Shown here piece by piece: positions 32,858 through 42,899 of a stretch of 64,000 nt of DNA. The stretch is from Yoonia litorea. GTDB lineage: Bacteria; Pseudomonadota; Alphaproteobacteria; Rhodobacterales; Rhodobacteraceae. Made by a program: the position numbers and the translations under genes. The first letter of the stretch is position 1. Each line of letters opens with the position of its first letter. The stretch lies in NCBI RefSeq assembly GCF_900114675.1, contig NZ_FOZM01000003.1:310001-374000 (forward strand), written 5' to 3'. The notes beneath the pieces were generated by a model, which saw only the letters and a program-made list of their open reading frames with translations, was not told the DNA's origin and did no database searches.

Positions 32858-32874
32858 GTCCTTTACAAAGCGAC
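32858..32874 (-). promoter_or_regulatory. ROSE-like RNA thermometer over the hsp20 ribosome-binding site
   Basis: On the minus strand the leader reads GTCGCTTTGTAAAGGAC. GTC and GAC, and CTT and AAG, pair into a six- to seven-base stem that buries the AAGGA ribosome-binding site, leaving the start codon eight bases downstream. The left arm carries U-C-G-C-U, the ROSE motif UYGCU, with one unpaired G facing AGGA, exactly the arrangement of ROSE elements, which melt on heating. Structure call from base-pairing by eye. Confidence 0.65.
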
Positions 32875-32914
32875 TGTCGGTTGCAGGCCCCGTTATGGCG
32901 ACCCTTTGAACAAA

Positions 32915-32943
32915 ATATGGGGTGTAGCCGTGGTTTGATCAAG
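32915..32943 (-). promoter_or_regulatory. Sigma-32 (RpoH) type promoter of hsp20
   Basis: On the minus strand: CTTGATC, 14 bases, CCCCATAT, matching the heat-shock consensus CTTGAAA-N11-16-CCCCATNT in five of seven and in all fixed -10 positions. Transcription would start near 32908, giving a leader of about 58 bases that holds the ROSE-like hairpin. Confidence 0.78.
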
Positions 32944-33013
32944 GGCACATAAGGCTTGAAAGACGCGTCACACTGTTCACTATGGACCGGCAAGAAGTCC
33001 CGAAAGAGGTCGG

Positions 33014-33232
33014 ATGAACCAGTCAGCACAAATGGATCAGGCCGAAGTCCTGCGCATCAAGCTTGAGATGCTCAAGCGCGAGCACCGCGATCTTGATGAG
33101 GCAATCGAGGCGCTGCATGAGCGCGGCTCGGCGGATATGCTGACACTCAAACGGCTCAAGAAACAGAAACTTGCGCTCAAAGACCGGATAACACTGCTCG
33201 AAGACCGGATTTTGCCTGATATTATCGCCTGA
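33014..33232 (+). CDS. YdcH/DUF465-like small helical protein
   Basis: A 72-residue protein rich in Leu, Lys, Glu and Arg: [24 protein letters not shown], then [24 protein letters not shown]. The layout (Lys-x-x-His-Arg-x-Leu-Asp, then Lys-Lys-x-Lys-Leu-x-Leu-Lys-Asp) is typical of DUF465/YdcH, which forms an antiparallel helical hairpin. Function unproven. A gap of 164 bases separates it from hsp20, which is transcribed the other way. Confidence 0.82.
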   Translation: MNQSAQMDQAEVLRIKLEMLKREHRDLDEAIEALHERGSADMLTLKRLKKQKLALKDRITLLEDRILPDIIA

Positions 33233-33297
33233 ACACCATTGCCGCAGTGGCCCGCGTGGCTATAGTGCCGCTTCCTTTGCAAGGTGAGACACAAGAC

Positions 33298-33786
33298 ATG
33301 ACCAAGCCCCTTGTCGGTATCATCATGGGCAGCCAGTCGGACTGGCCTACGATGCGCGAAGCCGCTGACGTGCTGGATGAACTGCAAGTGCCTTATGAGG
33401 CCAAGATCGTTTCAGCCCACCGAACGCCAGACCGCTTGTGGGACTATGGCAAAACGGCAGTGGACCGCGGGCTTCAGGTGATCATCGCCGGAGCAGGGGG
33501 TGCTGCGCATTTGCCGGGCATGATGGCCTCCAAGACGCGGGTGCCGGTCATCGGTGTGCCGGTGCAGACCAAAGCTCTGTCAGGTGTCGATAGCCTCTAT
33601 TCGATCCTGCAGATGCCGCGCGGGTTTCCGGTTGCGACGATGGCGATCGGGGCTGCCGGTGCCAAGAACGGCGGGCTGATGGCGGCAGGCATACTGGCCT
33701 TGCAGGATCAGGCTCTTGCCGTGCGGCTGGATGCGTGGCGCGCTGCCTTGTCGGCCTCGATTGCTGATGAGCCTGTCGATGAGTGA
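33298..33786 (+). CDS. purE: N5-carboxyaminoimidazole ribonucleotide mutase
   Basis: A 162-residue class I PurE, which moves the carboxylate of N5-CAIR to give CAIR in purine synthesis. The family start [14 protein letters not shown], the active-site SAHRTPDRL, the [14 protein letters not shown] loop and the [33 protein letters not shown] block are present. purK begins within the last codons of purE (eight-base overlap), so the two are translated together. ATG 33298 chosen; the open frame from 33247 is not conserved. Confidence 0.95.
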   Translation: MTKPLVGIIMGSQSDWPTMREAADVLDELQVPYEAKIVSAHRTPDRLWDYGKTAVDRGLQVIIAGAGGAAHLPGMMASKTRVPVIGVPVQTKALSGVDSLYSILQMPRGFPVATMAIGAAGAKNGGLMAAGILALQDQALAVRLDAWRAALSASIADEPVDE

Positions 33787-34852
33787 GCCGCTGCCGACAG
33801 GGGCCACGATCGGGATCTTGGGTGGCGGTCAACTGGGGCGGATGCTGTCAGTCGCGGCATCGCGGTTGGGGCTGAAAACCCATATCTACGAACCGGGTGC
33901 CAACCCCCCCGCCGGAGATGTCGCGCACCGTGTGACCACAGCCCCTTACGAGGATGAGGCCGCACTGACCGCCTTTGGCAATGCGGTTGATGTGATCACC
34001 TACGAGTTCGAGAATATCCCCACCAGTGCGCTCGATCTTTTGGAAACGCTTGCGCCGATCCACCCCGGACGCAAGGCACTGGCCACCAGTCAGGACCGCC
34101 TGACCGAAAAGAGCTTTCTGCAGGATCTCGGTCTGCAGACGGCCCCTTTTGCGGATATCGCCGGTGCCGATGACCTCGAGGCAGCGCTGACCACAATCGG
34201 CACACCATCAATCCTGAAAACCCGTCGCTTCGGCTATGACGGCAAAGGGCAGGCGCGGATCATGTCGCCTGCAGATGCGCCGGGGGCTTTGGCGGATATG
34301 GCCGATGCACCTGCGATTTTGGAAGGATTTGTTGACTTCACCCGCGAAGTGTCTGTCATCGGCGCGCGCGGGGCTGACGGGGCCGTCGCCTGCTATGACC
34401 CGGGCGAGAACGTGCACAAGAACGGCATCCTTGATACCACCACGGTGCCCGCAAGCCTGTCGCCGTCGCAGCGCACCGATGCGGTGCTGATTGCGGCTCG
34501 CATCCTCAATGCGCTCGACTATGTCGGCGTGATGGGGGTGGAGCTTTTCGTCACGCCGAAAGGGCTGATCGTCAATGAAATCGCCCCGCGCGTGCATAAT
34601 TCCGGCCATTGGACGCAGAACGGCTGTACCATCTGCCAGTTCGAGCAGCACATCCGCGCCGTGGCCGGTTGGCCATTGGGTGATGGCAAACGTCACAGCG
34701 ATGTGGTGATGGAGAACCTGATCGGCGACGATGTGGCGCGTGTTCCGGAAATTGCGCAGACAGGGGCAGCCATCCACCTTTACGGCAAAGCTGAGGTCAA
34801 GGCGGGTCGCAAAATGGGGCACGTCAATCGCGTCACCGGCCCCGCCGCCTGA
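33779..34852 (+). CDS. purK: 5-(carboxyamino)imidazole ribonucleotide synthase
   Basis: A 357-residue ATP-grasp enzyme making N5-CAIR from AIR, bicarbonate and ATP. Seen: [41 protein letters not shown], and [35 protein letters not shown], then [14 protein letters not shown]. The initiator ATG at 33779 lies inside purE; an ATG at 33764 in the same frame is an alternative. Works directly with PurE. Confidence 0.95.
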   Translation: MSEPLPTGATIGILGGGQLGRMLSVAASRLGLKTHIYEPGANPPAGDVAHRVTTAPYEDEAALTAFGNAVDVITYEFENIPTSALDLLETLAPIHPGRKALATSQDRLTEKSFLQDLGLQTAPFADIAGADDLEAALTTIGTPSILKTRRFGYDGKGQARIMSPADAPGALADMADAPAILEGFVDFTREVSVIGARGADGAVACYDPGENVHKNGILDTTTVPASLSPSQRTDAVLIAARILNALDYVGVMGVELFVTPKGLIVNEIAPRVHNSGHWTQNGCTICQFEQHIRAVAGWPLGDGKRHSDVVMENLIGDDVARVPEIAQTGAAIHLYGKAEVKAGRKMGHVNRVTGPAA

Positions 34853-34918
34853 GGCCCTGCCTTAGACCATCAGAACAGTTTGCGTCACTGGTGTGGTCTT
34901 TTGGCGACCATTGCTGAC

Positions 34919-35653
34919 TTAATCCGTGCCAAAGATAATGCCTGTCAGGCTGAGGGAGCGGTCAAAACGCCCCTCTCTGAGAAAGACCAGCACCTCTTCG
35001 ATCACCAGTGGGTTGTTCATCATGAAGGTATGGGTGACAGGCAGGACGATATGGTCCCGCATTCCCTCAAGCCGTGTGGAGGCGACAGAAACCTTGCCGT
35101 CATCCGGCCCTTCGATGAGGGCAGAGTAGACCGGATTGAGTGTTCTGTTGCCTGCAATCACGCCGATTTCATATGGGACAGCATCAAGCTGATTGGGCAG
35201 GCTGCTCTCTTCTGTGCCCAGCTGCAAACCAGCAGGGCCGTTGACCCACTGAAATGGTTCGATATCGCCGAAAATATCGACAAGCTCCGATCCGCCATTA
35301 GGTGGCCCCAACATCACCACGCGCCCCATCTTCTCTGGCCGGTTATTGGTCAGCCACGCGCGCACCAATATCCCGCCCATTGAATGGGTGACAAAATTGA
35401 TCCGCCGATCCCCGCAGGCGGCCACATCATCGCCGACGTGTTCGTCCACAAGTGTCTGGATATTTGCTTCGGTGGATGGATAGCCTGAATTGACGACGTA
35501 ATAGCCTTCTTCCTCAAGCACGAATTGCATCGGCGTCAGCGAGATTTCAGTCCGTGCCAACCCGTGCAACAGCACAACGCAGTCTTCCTGCGCATCCGCC
35601 GCAGCGGCGGTCACAGGCAAAAAAGCGATCAGGGCGGCAAGAAGCGGTCTCAT
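34919..35653 (-). CDS. Secreted alpha/beta hydrolase (lipase/esterase-like)
   Basis: A 244-residue protein with signal peptide [19 protein letters not shown], then [15 protein letters not shown], the nucleophile elbow THSMGG (with serine at about residue 92), and [10 protein letters not shown] shortly after. This matches exported lipases and acyltransferase-like esterases of the COG1075 type. A catalytic His is probable in [12 protein letters not shown] near 215, and an Asp upstream. Its stop lies 66 bases past purK, converging. Confidence 0.85.
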   Translation of the reverse strand: MRPLLAALIAFLPVTAAAADAQEDCVVLLHGLARTEISLTPMQFVLEEEGYYVVNSGYPSTEANIQTLVDEHVGDDVAACGDRRINFVTHSMGGILVRAWLTNNRPEKMGRVVMLGPPNGGSELVDIFGDIEPFQWVNGPAGLQLGTEESSLPNQLDAVPYEIGVIAGNRTLNPVYSALIEGPDDGKVSVASTRLEGMRDHIVLPVTHTFMMNNPLVIEEVLVFLREGRFDRSLSLTGIIFGTD

Positions 35654-35706
35654 GCCCTATAGGTAACATGCCAGCGGCCTTGCAAAAGACCCTATGGGTT
35701 GAAAAC

Positions 35707-36543
35707 CTAGCGTCGCGCCAGCAGGGAAACGCCGATCCCGCCCAGGACCAGCACCCCGGCAAAGACCAGACGTGCGGTCAAAGGCTCCGACAGAAAGACG
35801 ACACCGGCCGCCACGGCGATGACAGGCACGCTGAGTTGCGCAATCCCCGCAACGGTGGTCGGCAGTGCAGGCAACGTCCGATACCAAAGTGCGTAGCCAA
35901 GCCCTGATGTGATCGCTCCGGCGATGATGGCCGTGATCGTCCCTGCAATGTTGAGCGGGCCAATCCCCGACCAGACAAGCACCAGCGCCACCAGCGGCAG
36001 GCACAGCAGAAAGTTGCTGGCGGTTGCACCCAGCGGGTCTGCCTCTGCCCGTCCCAGCAATGTGTACGCGGCCCATGCAGCCCCTGCGAGCGACATCGCA
36101 ATCGCGCCGTTCAGAGGGACGCTTGCGGCCCCTGTCGGCCAAAGCAGCACACACAGTCCCACCAGCGCGATGCCAGCACCGATCCAGCGCAGCGCGGGGA
36201 TCGTCCCGCCTTCGATCACGGCCCAGCCGAATACGACGATCTGCAGAACGCCAAAGAGGATGAGCGCGCCCAGACCAGCATCGAGCGTGAGATACGCCCA
36301 TGAAAAACCGATCATATAGACGGCAAGCGCAAGCGCCCCGAAAAGCCGCTTGGCCGTCAGGACAGGTGGCCTTGGCGCGTGGCGCAGCGCCACAAGCCCC
36401 CACAGCATCGCGGCGCCCGCAGCAGTGCGAACGGTGGCAAAATCCATCGGGTCCATCCCCTGCAGACCCACGCCAATCCGGTTGAGCACCGAGTTGGCTG
36501 CAAAGGCGCACATGGTGAGGGTGACAAGCAGGAAAAGTCTCAT
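35707..36543 (-). CDS. EamA-type drug/metabolite transporter
   Basis: A 278-residue inner-membrane protein with about ten helices in two repeated EamA halves. It begins MRLFLLVTLTMCAFAANSVLNRIGV and includes FATVRTAAGAAMLW, the repeat beginning ALRWIGAGIALVGLCVLL, and the second-half LYRTLPALPTTVAGIAQLSVPVIAV-like segment (WYRTLPALP). These exporters carry amino acids or other metabolites; substrate unknown. The start at 36543 is preferred, because the frame upstream lies over the next gene. It lies four bases after the acetyltransferase gene, probably co-transcribed. Confidence 0.86.
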   Translation of the reverse strand: MRLFLLVTLTMCAFAANSVLNRIGVGLQGMDPMDFATVRTAAGAAMLWGLVALRHAPRPPVLTAKRLFGALALAVYMIGFSWAYLTLDAGLGALILFGVLQIVVFGWAVIEGGTIPALRWIGAGIALVGLCVLLWPTGAASVPLNGAIAMSLAGAAWAAYTLLGRAEADPLGATASNFLLCLPLVALVLVWSGIGPLNIAGTITAIIAGAITSGLGYALWYRTLPALPTTVAGIAQLSVPVIAVAAGVVFLSEPLTARLVFAGVLVLGGIGVSLLARR

Positions 36544-36547
36544 AGGT

Positions 36548-37045
36548 TCAAGGCGCGCCAAACGGGGCGGGATACACCAGCGCCTGAGGTTTGGCAGGCT
36601 GATCCATGCCTGCAAGCATCGTGTGGTCGATCGGGTAAGGGCTGGAAAGTTGTGTAGCCTTCGCCCGCGAGAATCCGGCCCGTTCATAGAATGCAGGGTC
36701 ACCCAGCACCACGACAGGCGTTTTGGTCAGCCGCGCCCATTCGCTCAGAAACCCGATCATCCGTTTCCCGTAGCCGTGCCCTTGCAGTTCGGGCTTGATC
36801 GCCACCGGAGCCAGACAAAGCCAGCCTTTGGGACGGACCATAGACGAGAGTGCATAATAGCCGATGATCTCGCCATCCCACGTCTGGACGGTCTCGCCAG
36901 CCATGCAGCGTGCCTTGCGCAGCCTGCGCACCAGTGTGGCCTCTTCCTGCCCGCCGAAAGCCGCCTGCAGCAGGGCATCGACCTGATCTTCTTCGCCTGC
37001 GCGTAACTCACGCGCGAAATCGGGACCACCGTTCACGGCAAGCAC
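36548..37045 (-). CDS. GNAT family N-acetyltransferase (YhbS-like)
   Basis: A 165-residue acetyltransferase beginning with GTG. The sequence ELRAGEEDQVDALLQAAFGG, IIGYYALSSMV, the acetyl-CoA loop IKPELQGHGYGKRMIGF, and VVVLGDPAFYERAGFSRA resemble COG3153 GNAT enzymes. Substrate unknown. It lies six bases after the stop of the dehydrogenase gene on the same strand and four bases before the transporter, forming a three-gene run. Confidence 0.85.
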   Translation of the reverse strand: MLAVNGGPDFARELRAGEEDQVDALLQAAFGGQEEATLVRRLRKARCMAGETVQTWDGEIIGYYALSSMVRPKGWLCLAPVAIKPELQGHGYGKRMIGFLSEWARLTKTPVVVLGDPAFYERAGFSRAKATQLSSPYPIDHTMLAGMDQPAKPQALVYPAPFGAP

Positions 37046-37051
37046 CTCTGC

Positions 37052-37897
37052 CTAGCCATTCTCATAAGCCCACGACACCTGTCTTGCGGGGTCTTCGTCC
37101 CCGAGCCCTGCGGCCAGCACTTCGTCCCAGCCGACTTTCGCAACGGCCAGAGCGGGGGACTCAAGGCCGTGCGACTGCACGACGCGCTGGAACACGTCGC
37201 AGTCTTTTGCTGCCGCCGACATGGCAAATCCGACGGTTTTGTCCTCGCCGAGAATTTTCGGCAACCGGTCTGCTGCCATGGGCATCCCGGCCGGCCCGCC
37301 GCAAAGGATGCGCATCGCGGTCTCAAGCGGGAGCCCGGCACGTTTGGCCAATGGCATCATGTCGCGCAGCCCGGCAAAGTAGAGCTGGATCATGCTGTTG
37401 TTGATCGTCTTCATCACAAGGCCGGTGCCCAACGGCCCAACATGGAAGACGCGGTTTGAATATCCGGCGATCACAGCCTCAGCCCGCTTGGCATGGGCAT
37501 CATCACCCCCGATGAACACGCCGCAGGAGCCCGCTGCCACCAGCTCAGGCCCGCCTGAAATCGGTGCATCCACCGCTGCAGCCCCTTTACCTGTGATCGC
37601 GGCAAAGCGGTCCTGCAGAACTTTCGGAACGACTGTGCTGGTCTCGATGATCAGTTTGCCGTCCAGATCACATTCCAGACAGGCATCCAGCGCAAAGGCC
37701 ACAGCCGCATCGTCCAGCAGGCTGAGGACGAGCGTGTCGCTTGATGCAACGAGGCTTGGAAGATCGGGGGCAGAGATCACACCTTCGATTGCCCGCCCGC
37801 TGCGGGTCCATCCAGCGATAGAATACCCCTGAGCCACCAGTCTTTGCGCAATGGCGCTTCCCATCCGGCCCAAGCCGATGACACCGATCCGTTCCAT
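37052..37897 (-). CDS. NAD(P)-dependent beta-hydroxyacid dehydrogenase
   Basis: A 281-residue enzyme of the 3-hydroxyisobutyrate/tartronate semialdehyde group. The Rossmann motif GLGRMGSAIAQRL is at residues 8-20, the substrate motif DAPISGG in the middle (120s), and the catalytic KTINNSM (Lys at about 169) follow the family order. It could be a 3-hydroxyisobutyrate, tartronate semialdehyde or imine reductase relative. Located downstream of groEL in the opposite direction of no gene, on the same strand, but beyond the groEL terminator, so it is its own unit. Confidence 0.85.
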   Translation of the reverse strand: MERIGVIGLGRMGSAIAQRLVAQGYSIAGWTRSGRAIEGVISAPDLPSLVASSDTLVLSLLDDAAVAFALDACLECDLDGKLIIETSTVVPKVLQDRFAAITGKGAAAVDAPISGGPELVAAGSCGVFIGGDDAHAKRAEAVIAGYSNRVFHVGPLGTGLVMKTINNSMIQLYFAGLRDMMPLAKRAGLPLETAMRILCGGPAGMPMAADRLPKILGEDKTVGFAMSAAAKDCDVFQRVVQSHGLESPALAVAKVGWDEVLAAGLGDEDPARQVSWAYENG

Positions 37898-37940
37898 GAG
37901 GTCCCCCTACAGCTTTGCCCCATGTGATACCGGATCACCG

Positions 37941-37976
37941 CAAAAGAAAAGGGCGGCTCCGACCGGAACCGCCCTT
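37941..37976 (-). terminator. Intrinsic terminator of groESL
   Basis: Minus-strand stem AAGGGCGG/CCGCCCTT with an inner TCCG/CGGA continuation across one mismatch, followed on that strand by TTTTCTTTTG. It lies 24 bases past the groEL stop. Confidence 0.88.
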
Positions 37977-38000
37977 CGTTTTGCCTAAGGCAAGGCTGGC

Positions 38001-39689
<1,689 letters not shown>

Positions 39690-39700
39690 TCAATCCGGGC

Positions 39701-39985
39701 TTACATGATGCCCAGGATGTCGCTTTCCTTCATGATCAGCAGCTCTTCGCCGTCGATGCGGACTTCGGTGCCGGACCATTTGCCGAACAGAACCTTGTCA
39801 CCGGCCTTCACGGACATTGCGATCAACTCGCCGCTGTCCTTACGGGCACCTTCGCCTACGCTGACGATTTCGCCTTCGGCTGGTTTTTCTTTGGCGTTGT
39901 CAGGAATGATCAGACCGCCAGCTGTTTTTTCGTCGCTTTCGATGCGACGGACCAAGACACGGTCGTGAAGTGGTTTAAATGCCAT
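39701..39985 (-). CDS. groES: Co-chaperonin GroES
   Basis: A 94-residue lid protein. [14 protein letters not shown], the mobile loop [20 protein letters not shown], then [31 protein letters not shown] match the family over the whole length. First gene of the groESL operon, 56 bases before groEL, behind a sigma-70-like promoter and CIRCE. Confidence 0.97.
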   Translation of the reverse strand: MAFKPLHDRVLVRRIESDEKTAGGLIIPDNAKEKPAEGEIVSVGEGARKDSGELIAMSVKAGDKVLFGKWSGTEVRIDGEELLIMKESDILGIM

Positions 39986-40018
39986 TTCAGAACTTCTCCA
40001 GTTCGTGTTTCTCCCATG

Positions 40019-40045
40019 TTAGCACTCACTAGGGTCGAGTGCTAA
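40019..40045. promoter_or_regulatory. CIRCE operator (HrcA site) of groESL
   Basis: Perfect TTAGCACTC-N9-GAGTGCTAA, the full CIRCE consensus with no mismatch. It ends 33 bases before the groES start and lies at the very start of the transcript, where HrcA would block transcription at normal temperature. hrcA is not in the window. Confidence 0.96.
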
Positions 40046-40052
40046 CGCGACG

Positions 40053-40081
40053 TAGCTAAGGATCACATCTGGGTGAGTCAA
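40053..40081 (-). promoter_or_regulatory. Housekeeping promoter of groESL
   Basis: On the minus strand TTGACT (40081-40076), exactly 17 bases, TAGCTA (40058-40053). Transcription would begin around 40046, directly next to CIRCE. Confidence 0.78.
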
Positions 40082-40141
40082 CAAGACCGGAACAGATTTT
40101 TCGCATTTTTTCGGGACAAATTTCGCCGCAGCGCAGCAAGC

Positions 40142-40303
40142 CTAGTCGTCAGCCCTCGGCGTGTCGTCATCCTCTGACAGGATACGCCAAGCATCGCCTT
40201 CGAGGTCTTCATACTGGTTGGCCCGCAGGCTCCACAAGAAGGCAGCAAGACCCAATCCGCCCAGAAAGAGCGACACAGGGATCAGAAACACCAGCACGTT
40301 CAT
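40142..40303 (-). CDS. ccoS: cbb3-type cytochrome oxidase assembly protein CcoS
   Basis: A 53-residue membrane protein, MNVLVFLIPVSLFLGGLGL, then AAFLWSLRANQYEDLEGDAWRIL with an acidic tail. The span followed by W-x-x-R-x-x-Q-(Y/F)-(E/D)-D-x-(E/D)-G-x-(A/S)-x-R-I-L is the CcoS/FixS signature. It takes part in cofactor insertion into cbb3 oxidase subunit I. ATG overlaps the ccoI stop by four bases. Too short for most gene callers. Confidence 0.93.
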   Translation of the reverse strand: MNVLVFLIPVSLFLGGLGLAAFLWSLRANQYEDLEGDAWRILSEDDDTPRADD

Positions 40304-42450
40304 AGTCGTTTGCCTTTCAGGCGCAGTGCGTTCAGCAGCACCGTAATGGATGAGGCCGACATTGCAATCGAGGCAATCAGAGGTGTTGCCAGTCCGACCA
40401 GCGCGACCGGAACGGCAATGACATTGTAGATCGTGGAGATCGTGAAGTTCTCGCGGATGCGCTTGAGGGCGGCCCGTGCAAGCAGTGGCAGTTCGATCAG
40501 CGGCGTCAAGCTGTCATTCAGCAGAACAATATCTGAGGCCGCGCGCGAGGCATCAGCCGCCGTCGCTGGCGAGACGCTGGCGTAGGCTGCGGCGAGCGCC
40601 CCTGTGTCGTTCAGACCATCGCCCACCATCAGCACCTTTCCGCCTTGGGCGCTCAGGCTTTCGATGTAGGCGACCTTATCTTCTGGCCGTGTTTCGGCCT
40701 GCCAATGATCGACGTTGAGGGCGGCGGCGATGCGCGCTGTCTCATTGGCGTCGTCACCAGAGACGAGGTGGATCGTCAGTCCGGCCTTTTGCCAAGCCCG
40801 AACGAGCTCTGCCGCACCTTCGCGCAGCTCAGAGCGCAGGTGAATTTTCTGGGGTCGCTGGTCGCCGATCTGCAGGTAAGTGCCATTGCCCATCCCCAGC
40901 CATGCACCCGATCCCAGCCGCACGGTCTTGCCGTTCCAGATGGCGCTGAGGCCCTTGCCAGCATGCTCTTGCTGATTGGTCACTGCCGCAGGTGCAACAT
41001 CCACCAGCGAGGCCGCAATGGCCTGACTGACAGGGTGGGTGGCGTCTTTGGTCAACGCCCGCGCGATGGCTTGCGCGGTATCGTCAAGCGCATCCCGCGC
41101 CGCGGCGGGCATCGTCAGCGTGCCGGTCTTGTCGAAAACCACCGTGTCCACTTCGGCCATACGCTCAAGCGCTGTACCGTCCTTGACCAATAACCCTGCT
41201 CGGAACAGACGCCCTGCGGCGACGGTCGAGACCGCCGGCACGGCAAGCCCCATGGCGCAAGGGCAGGTGATGATCAGCACGGCGACGGCAATGTTGATGG
41301 ACAGGCGGAAATCGCCGGACCAGAAAATCCAGAAGACGAATGCAAAAAGCGCCAGAAGATGCACGACAGGCGCGTAGATCGCTGCGGCCTGATCAGCGAC
41401 GGCTGTGTAGCGGTTGCGCATGGCTTCGGCCTGATCGACCATTGTGACCATCTTGCGCAGGGTCGTGTCGGTGCCAACGGTCGTCGCCTTGATTGTCAGC
41501 GGTGCGTTCATGGCGATTTCGCCAGCGGTCACGGTGCTGCCCACGCTGGCAGCGGCGGGTTTGCTTTCTCCGGTCAGCAGTGACCGGTCGATCTGTCCGG
41601 CCCCTTCTGTGACCGTGCCGTCAACAGGGATGCGGCCCCCTGGCAGGACCTGCACCATATCGCCGACGGCCAGTTCACCAAAGTCGACCATCTGCCGCAC
41701 GCCATCCCGCAGGCGCATGACGCGAGGCACTTCCAAAGCAGCCAGCTGTGCCGCGGCAGAGGCAGCGGCCTTGCGGCTGCGATGATCAAGATAGCGCCCG
41801 ATCAGCAAGAAGAACGTCAGCGTGACAGCCGCGTCGAAATAGGAATGATGCCCGCCGTAGATCGTTTCATAAAGCGAGATGCCGGAGGCCAGCAAAATCG
41901 CCAGCGCAATCGGCACGTCCATGTTGAGCTTGCCGACGCGCAGCGACCGCCAGCCGCTGACAAAGAAGGGTTGCGCAGAATAGATCAGGGCCGGAATGGC
42001 AATCACGGCTGTCAGCCAGTGAAAGAGGTGCATCGTTGCGCCCACGGCCCCTGACCAGATCGCGACCGACAAAAGCATGATGTTCATGTTGGCAAAGCCC
42101 GAGACGGCAAGCCGTGTCATCAGGCTGCGCCCGTAGGCGTCGCCTTCGGCGCCCAGCAGGCTGGTGTCGAGAACCCGTGCCTCGTAGCCGGCCAGTTCCA
42201 GCGTGTCGATCAGCTCTTCGGGCGGGATGGGGAAGTCCGTGCCGATCGTCACCCGCTTCATGCTGAGGTTCACGCGGGCATTGGCCACCCCGTCAAGTTC
42301 GCGCAGCGTCTTTTCGACGCCGTTGATGCAAGCCACGCAGTGAATACCGGGAAGTGACAGGATGATCTGGTTGATCCCGTTGGACCGGGCTTTGTCCAAC
42401 TGACCTTCGGGCAGGCCGATACAGGCCGGACAGGCGGCGGTGTCGCTCAT
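40300..42450 (-). CDS. ccoI: Copper-transporting P1B-type ATPase CcoI (FixI)
   Basis: A 716-residue heavy-metal P-type ATPase that supplies copper for cbb3 oxidase. An N-terminal ACPAC pair (6-10), a metal-binding domain with CVAC at 38-41, eight membrane helices, the ion-path CPC at 396-398, phosphorylation motif DKTGTLT at 440-446, and GDGLNDTGALAAA near 610 are visible. The N-terminal CPAC adds a second cysteine pair to the usual CxxC. Third of four genes in ccoGHIS. The order and content identify it as CcoI rather than CopA. Confidence 0.95.
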   Translation of the reverse strand: MSDTAACPACIGLPEGQLDKARSNGINQIILSLPGIHCVACINGVEKTLRELDGVANARVNLSMKRVTIGTDFPIPPEELIDTLELAGYEARVLDTSLLGAEGDAYGRSLMTRLAVSGFANMNIMLLSVAIWSGAVGATMHLFHWLTAVIAIPALIYSAQPFFVSGWRSLRVGKLNMDVPIALAILLASGISLYETIYGGHHSYFDAAVTLTFFLLIGRYLDHRSRKAAASAAAQLAALEVPRVMRLRDGVRQMVDFGELAVGDMVQVLPGGRIPVDGTVTEGAGQIDRSLLTGESKPAAASVGSTVTAGEIAMNAPLTIKATTVGTDTTLRKMVTMVDQAEAMRNRYTAVADQAAAIYAPVVHLLALFAFVFWIFWSGDFRLSINIAVAVLIITCPCAMGLAVPAVSTVAAGRLFRAGLLVKDGTALERMAEVDTVVFDKTGTLTMPAAARDALDDTAQAIARALTKDATHPVSQAIAASLVDVAPAAVTNQQEHAGKGLSAIWNGKTVRLGSGAWLGMGNGTYLQIGDQRPQKIHLRSELREGAAELVRAWQKAGLTIHLVSGDDANETARIAAALNVDHWQAETRPEDKVAYIESLSAQGGKVLMVGDGLNDTGALAAAYASVSPATAADASRAASDIVLLNDSLTPLIELPLLARAALKRIRENFTISTIYNVIAVPVALVGLATPLIASIAMSASSITVLLNALRLKGKRL

Positions 42451-42899
42451 TCGGCCCTCAGTGGAAACCTGCGGCGGAAATGGGTGCCGTCATCGGCGAT
42501 CAGTTCCAGACGCAGGTTATAGTTGCCTTTGCCTGCAACCACCGGCGCGGTAAATGCGGTACCGTTCCAGACAAAGGCCGGGGTCTGGTCATCATTGACG
42601 TGGGTCGGACGTCCGAAAATCGCGCGGTCCACCTGTGGCTGCACCGGCTGGCCTGCTGCATCCTTGATGGTCACACTCAGGATGCCGTCCTCAAGGCGTG
42701 AGGTCACATCCCAACCCAGTGCATCCTGTGCCTGACGCTCGATCTCGAACTTCTGGCTTGCGACATAGGCGTTGCGGTCCTCGACGCCGGGGAAGGTGGC
42801 GACAGCGTTATAGGCAAACCACAGGTTCACGGTGATGATGGTGCCGAACATGGCCAGCATCAGGCCAAGCATATGCCAGCCGGTAAATTCACGTGTCAT
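42447..42899 (-). CDS. ccoH: FixH family protein CcoH
   Basis: A 150-residue protein with one N-terminal membrane helix (WHMLGLMLAMFGTIITVNLWFAY) and a periplasmic beta domain. The MTREFTGWHMLGLMLAMFG N-terminus and the EDRNAYVASQ stretch are typical of FixH. Needed for stable cbb3 oxidase assembly, possibly binding the copper pathway or CcoP. Overlaps ccoG and ccoI by four bases on each side. Confidence 0.93.
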   Translation of the reverse strand: MTREFTGWHMLGLMLAMFGTIITVNLWFAYNAVATFPGVEDRNAYVASQKFEIERQAQDALGWDVTSRLEDGILSVTIKDAAGQPVQPQVDRAIFGRPTHVNDDQTPAFVWNGTAFTAPVVAGKGNYNLRLELIADDGTHFRRRFPLRAE

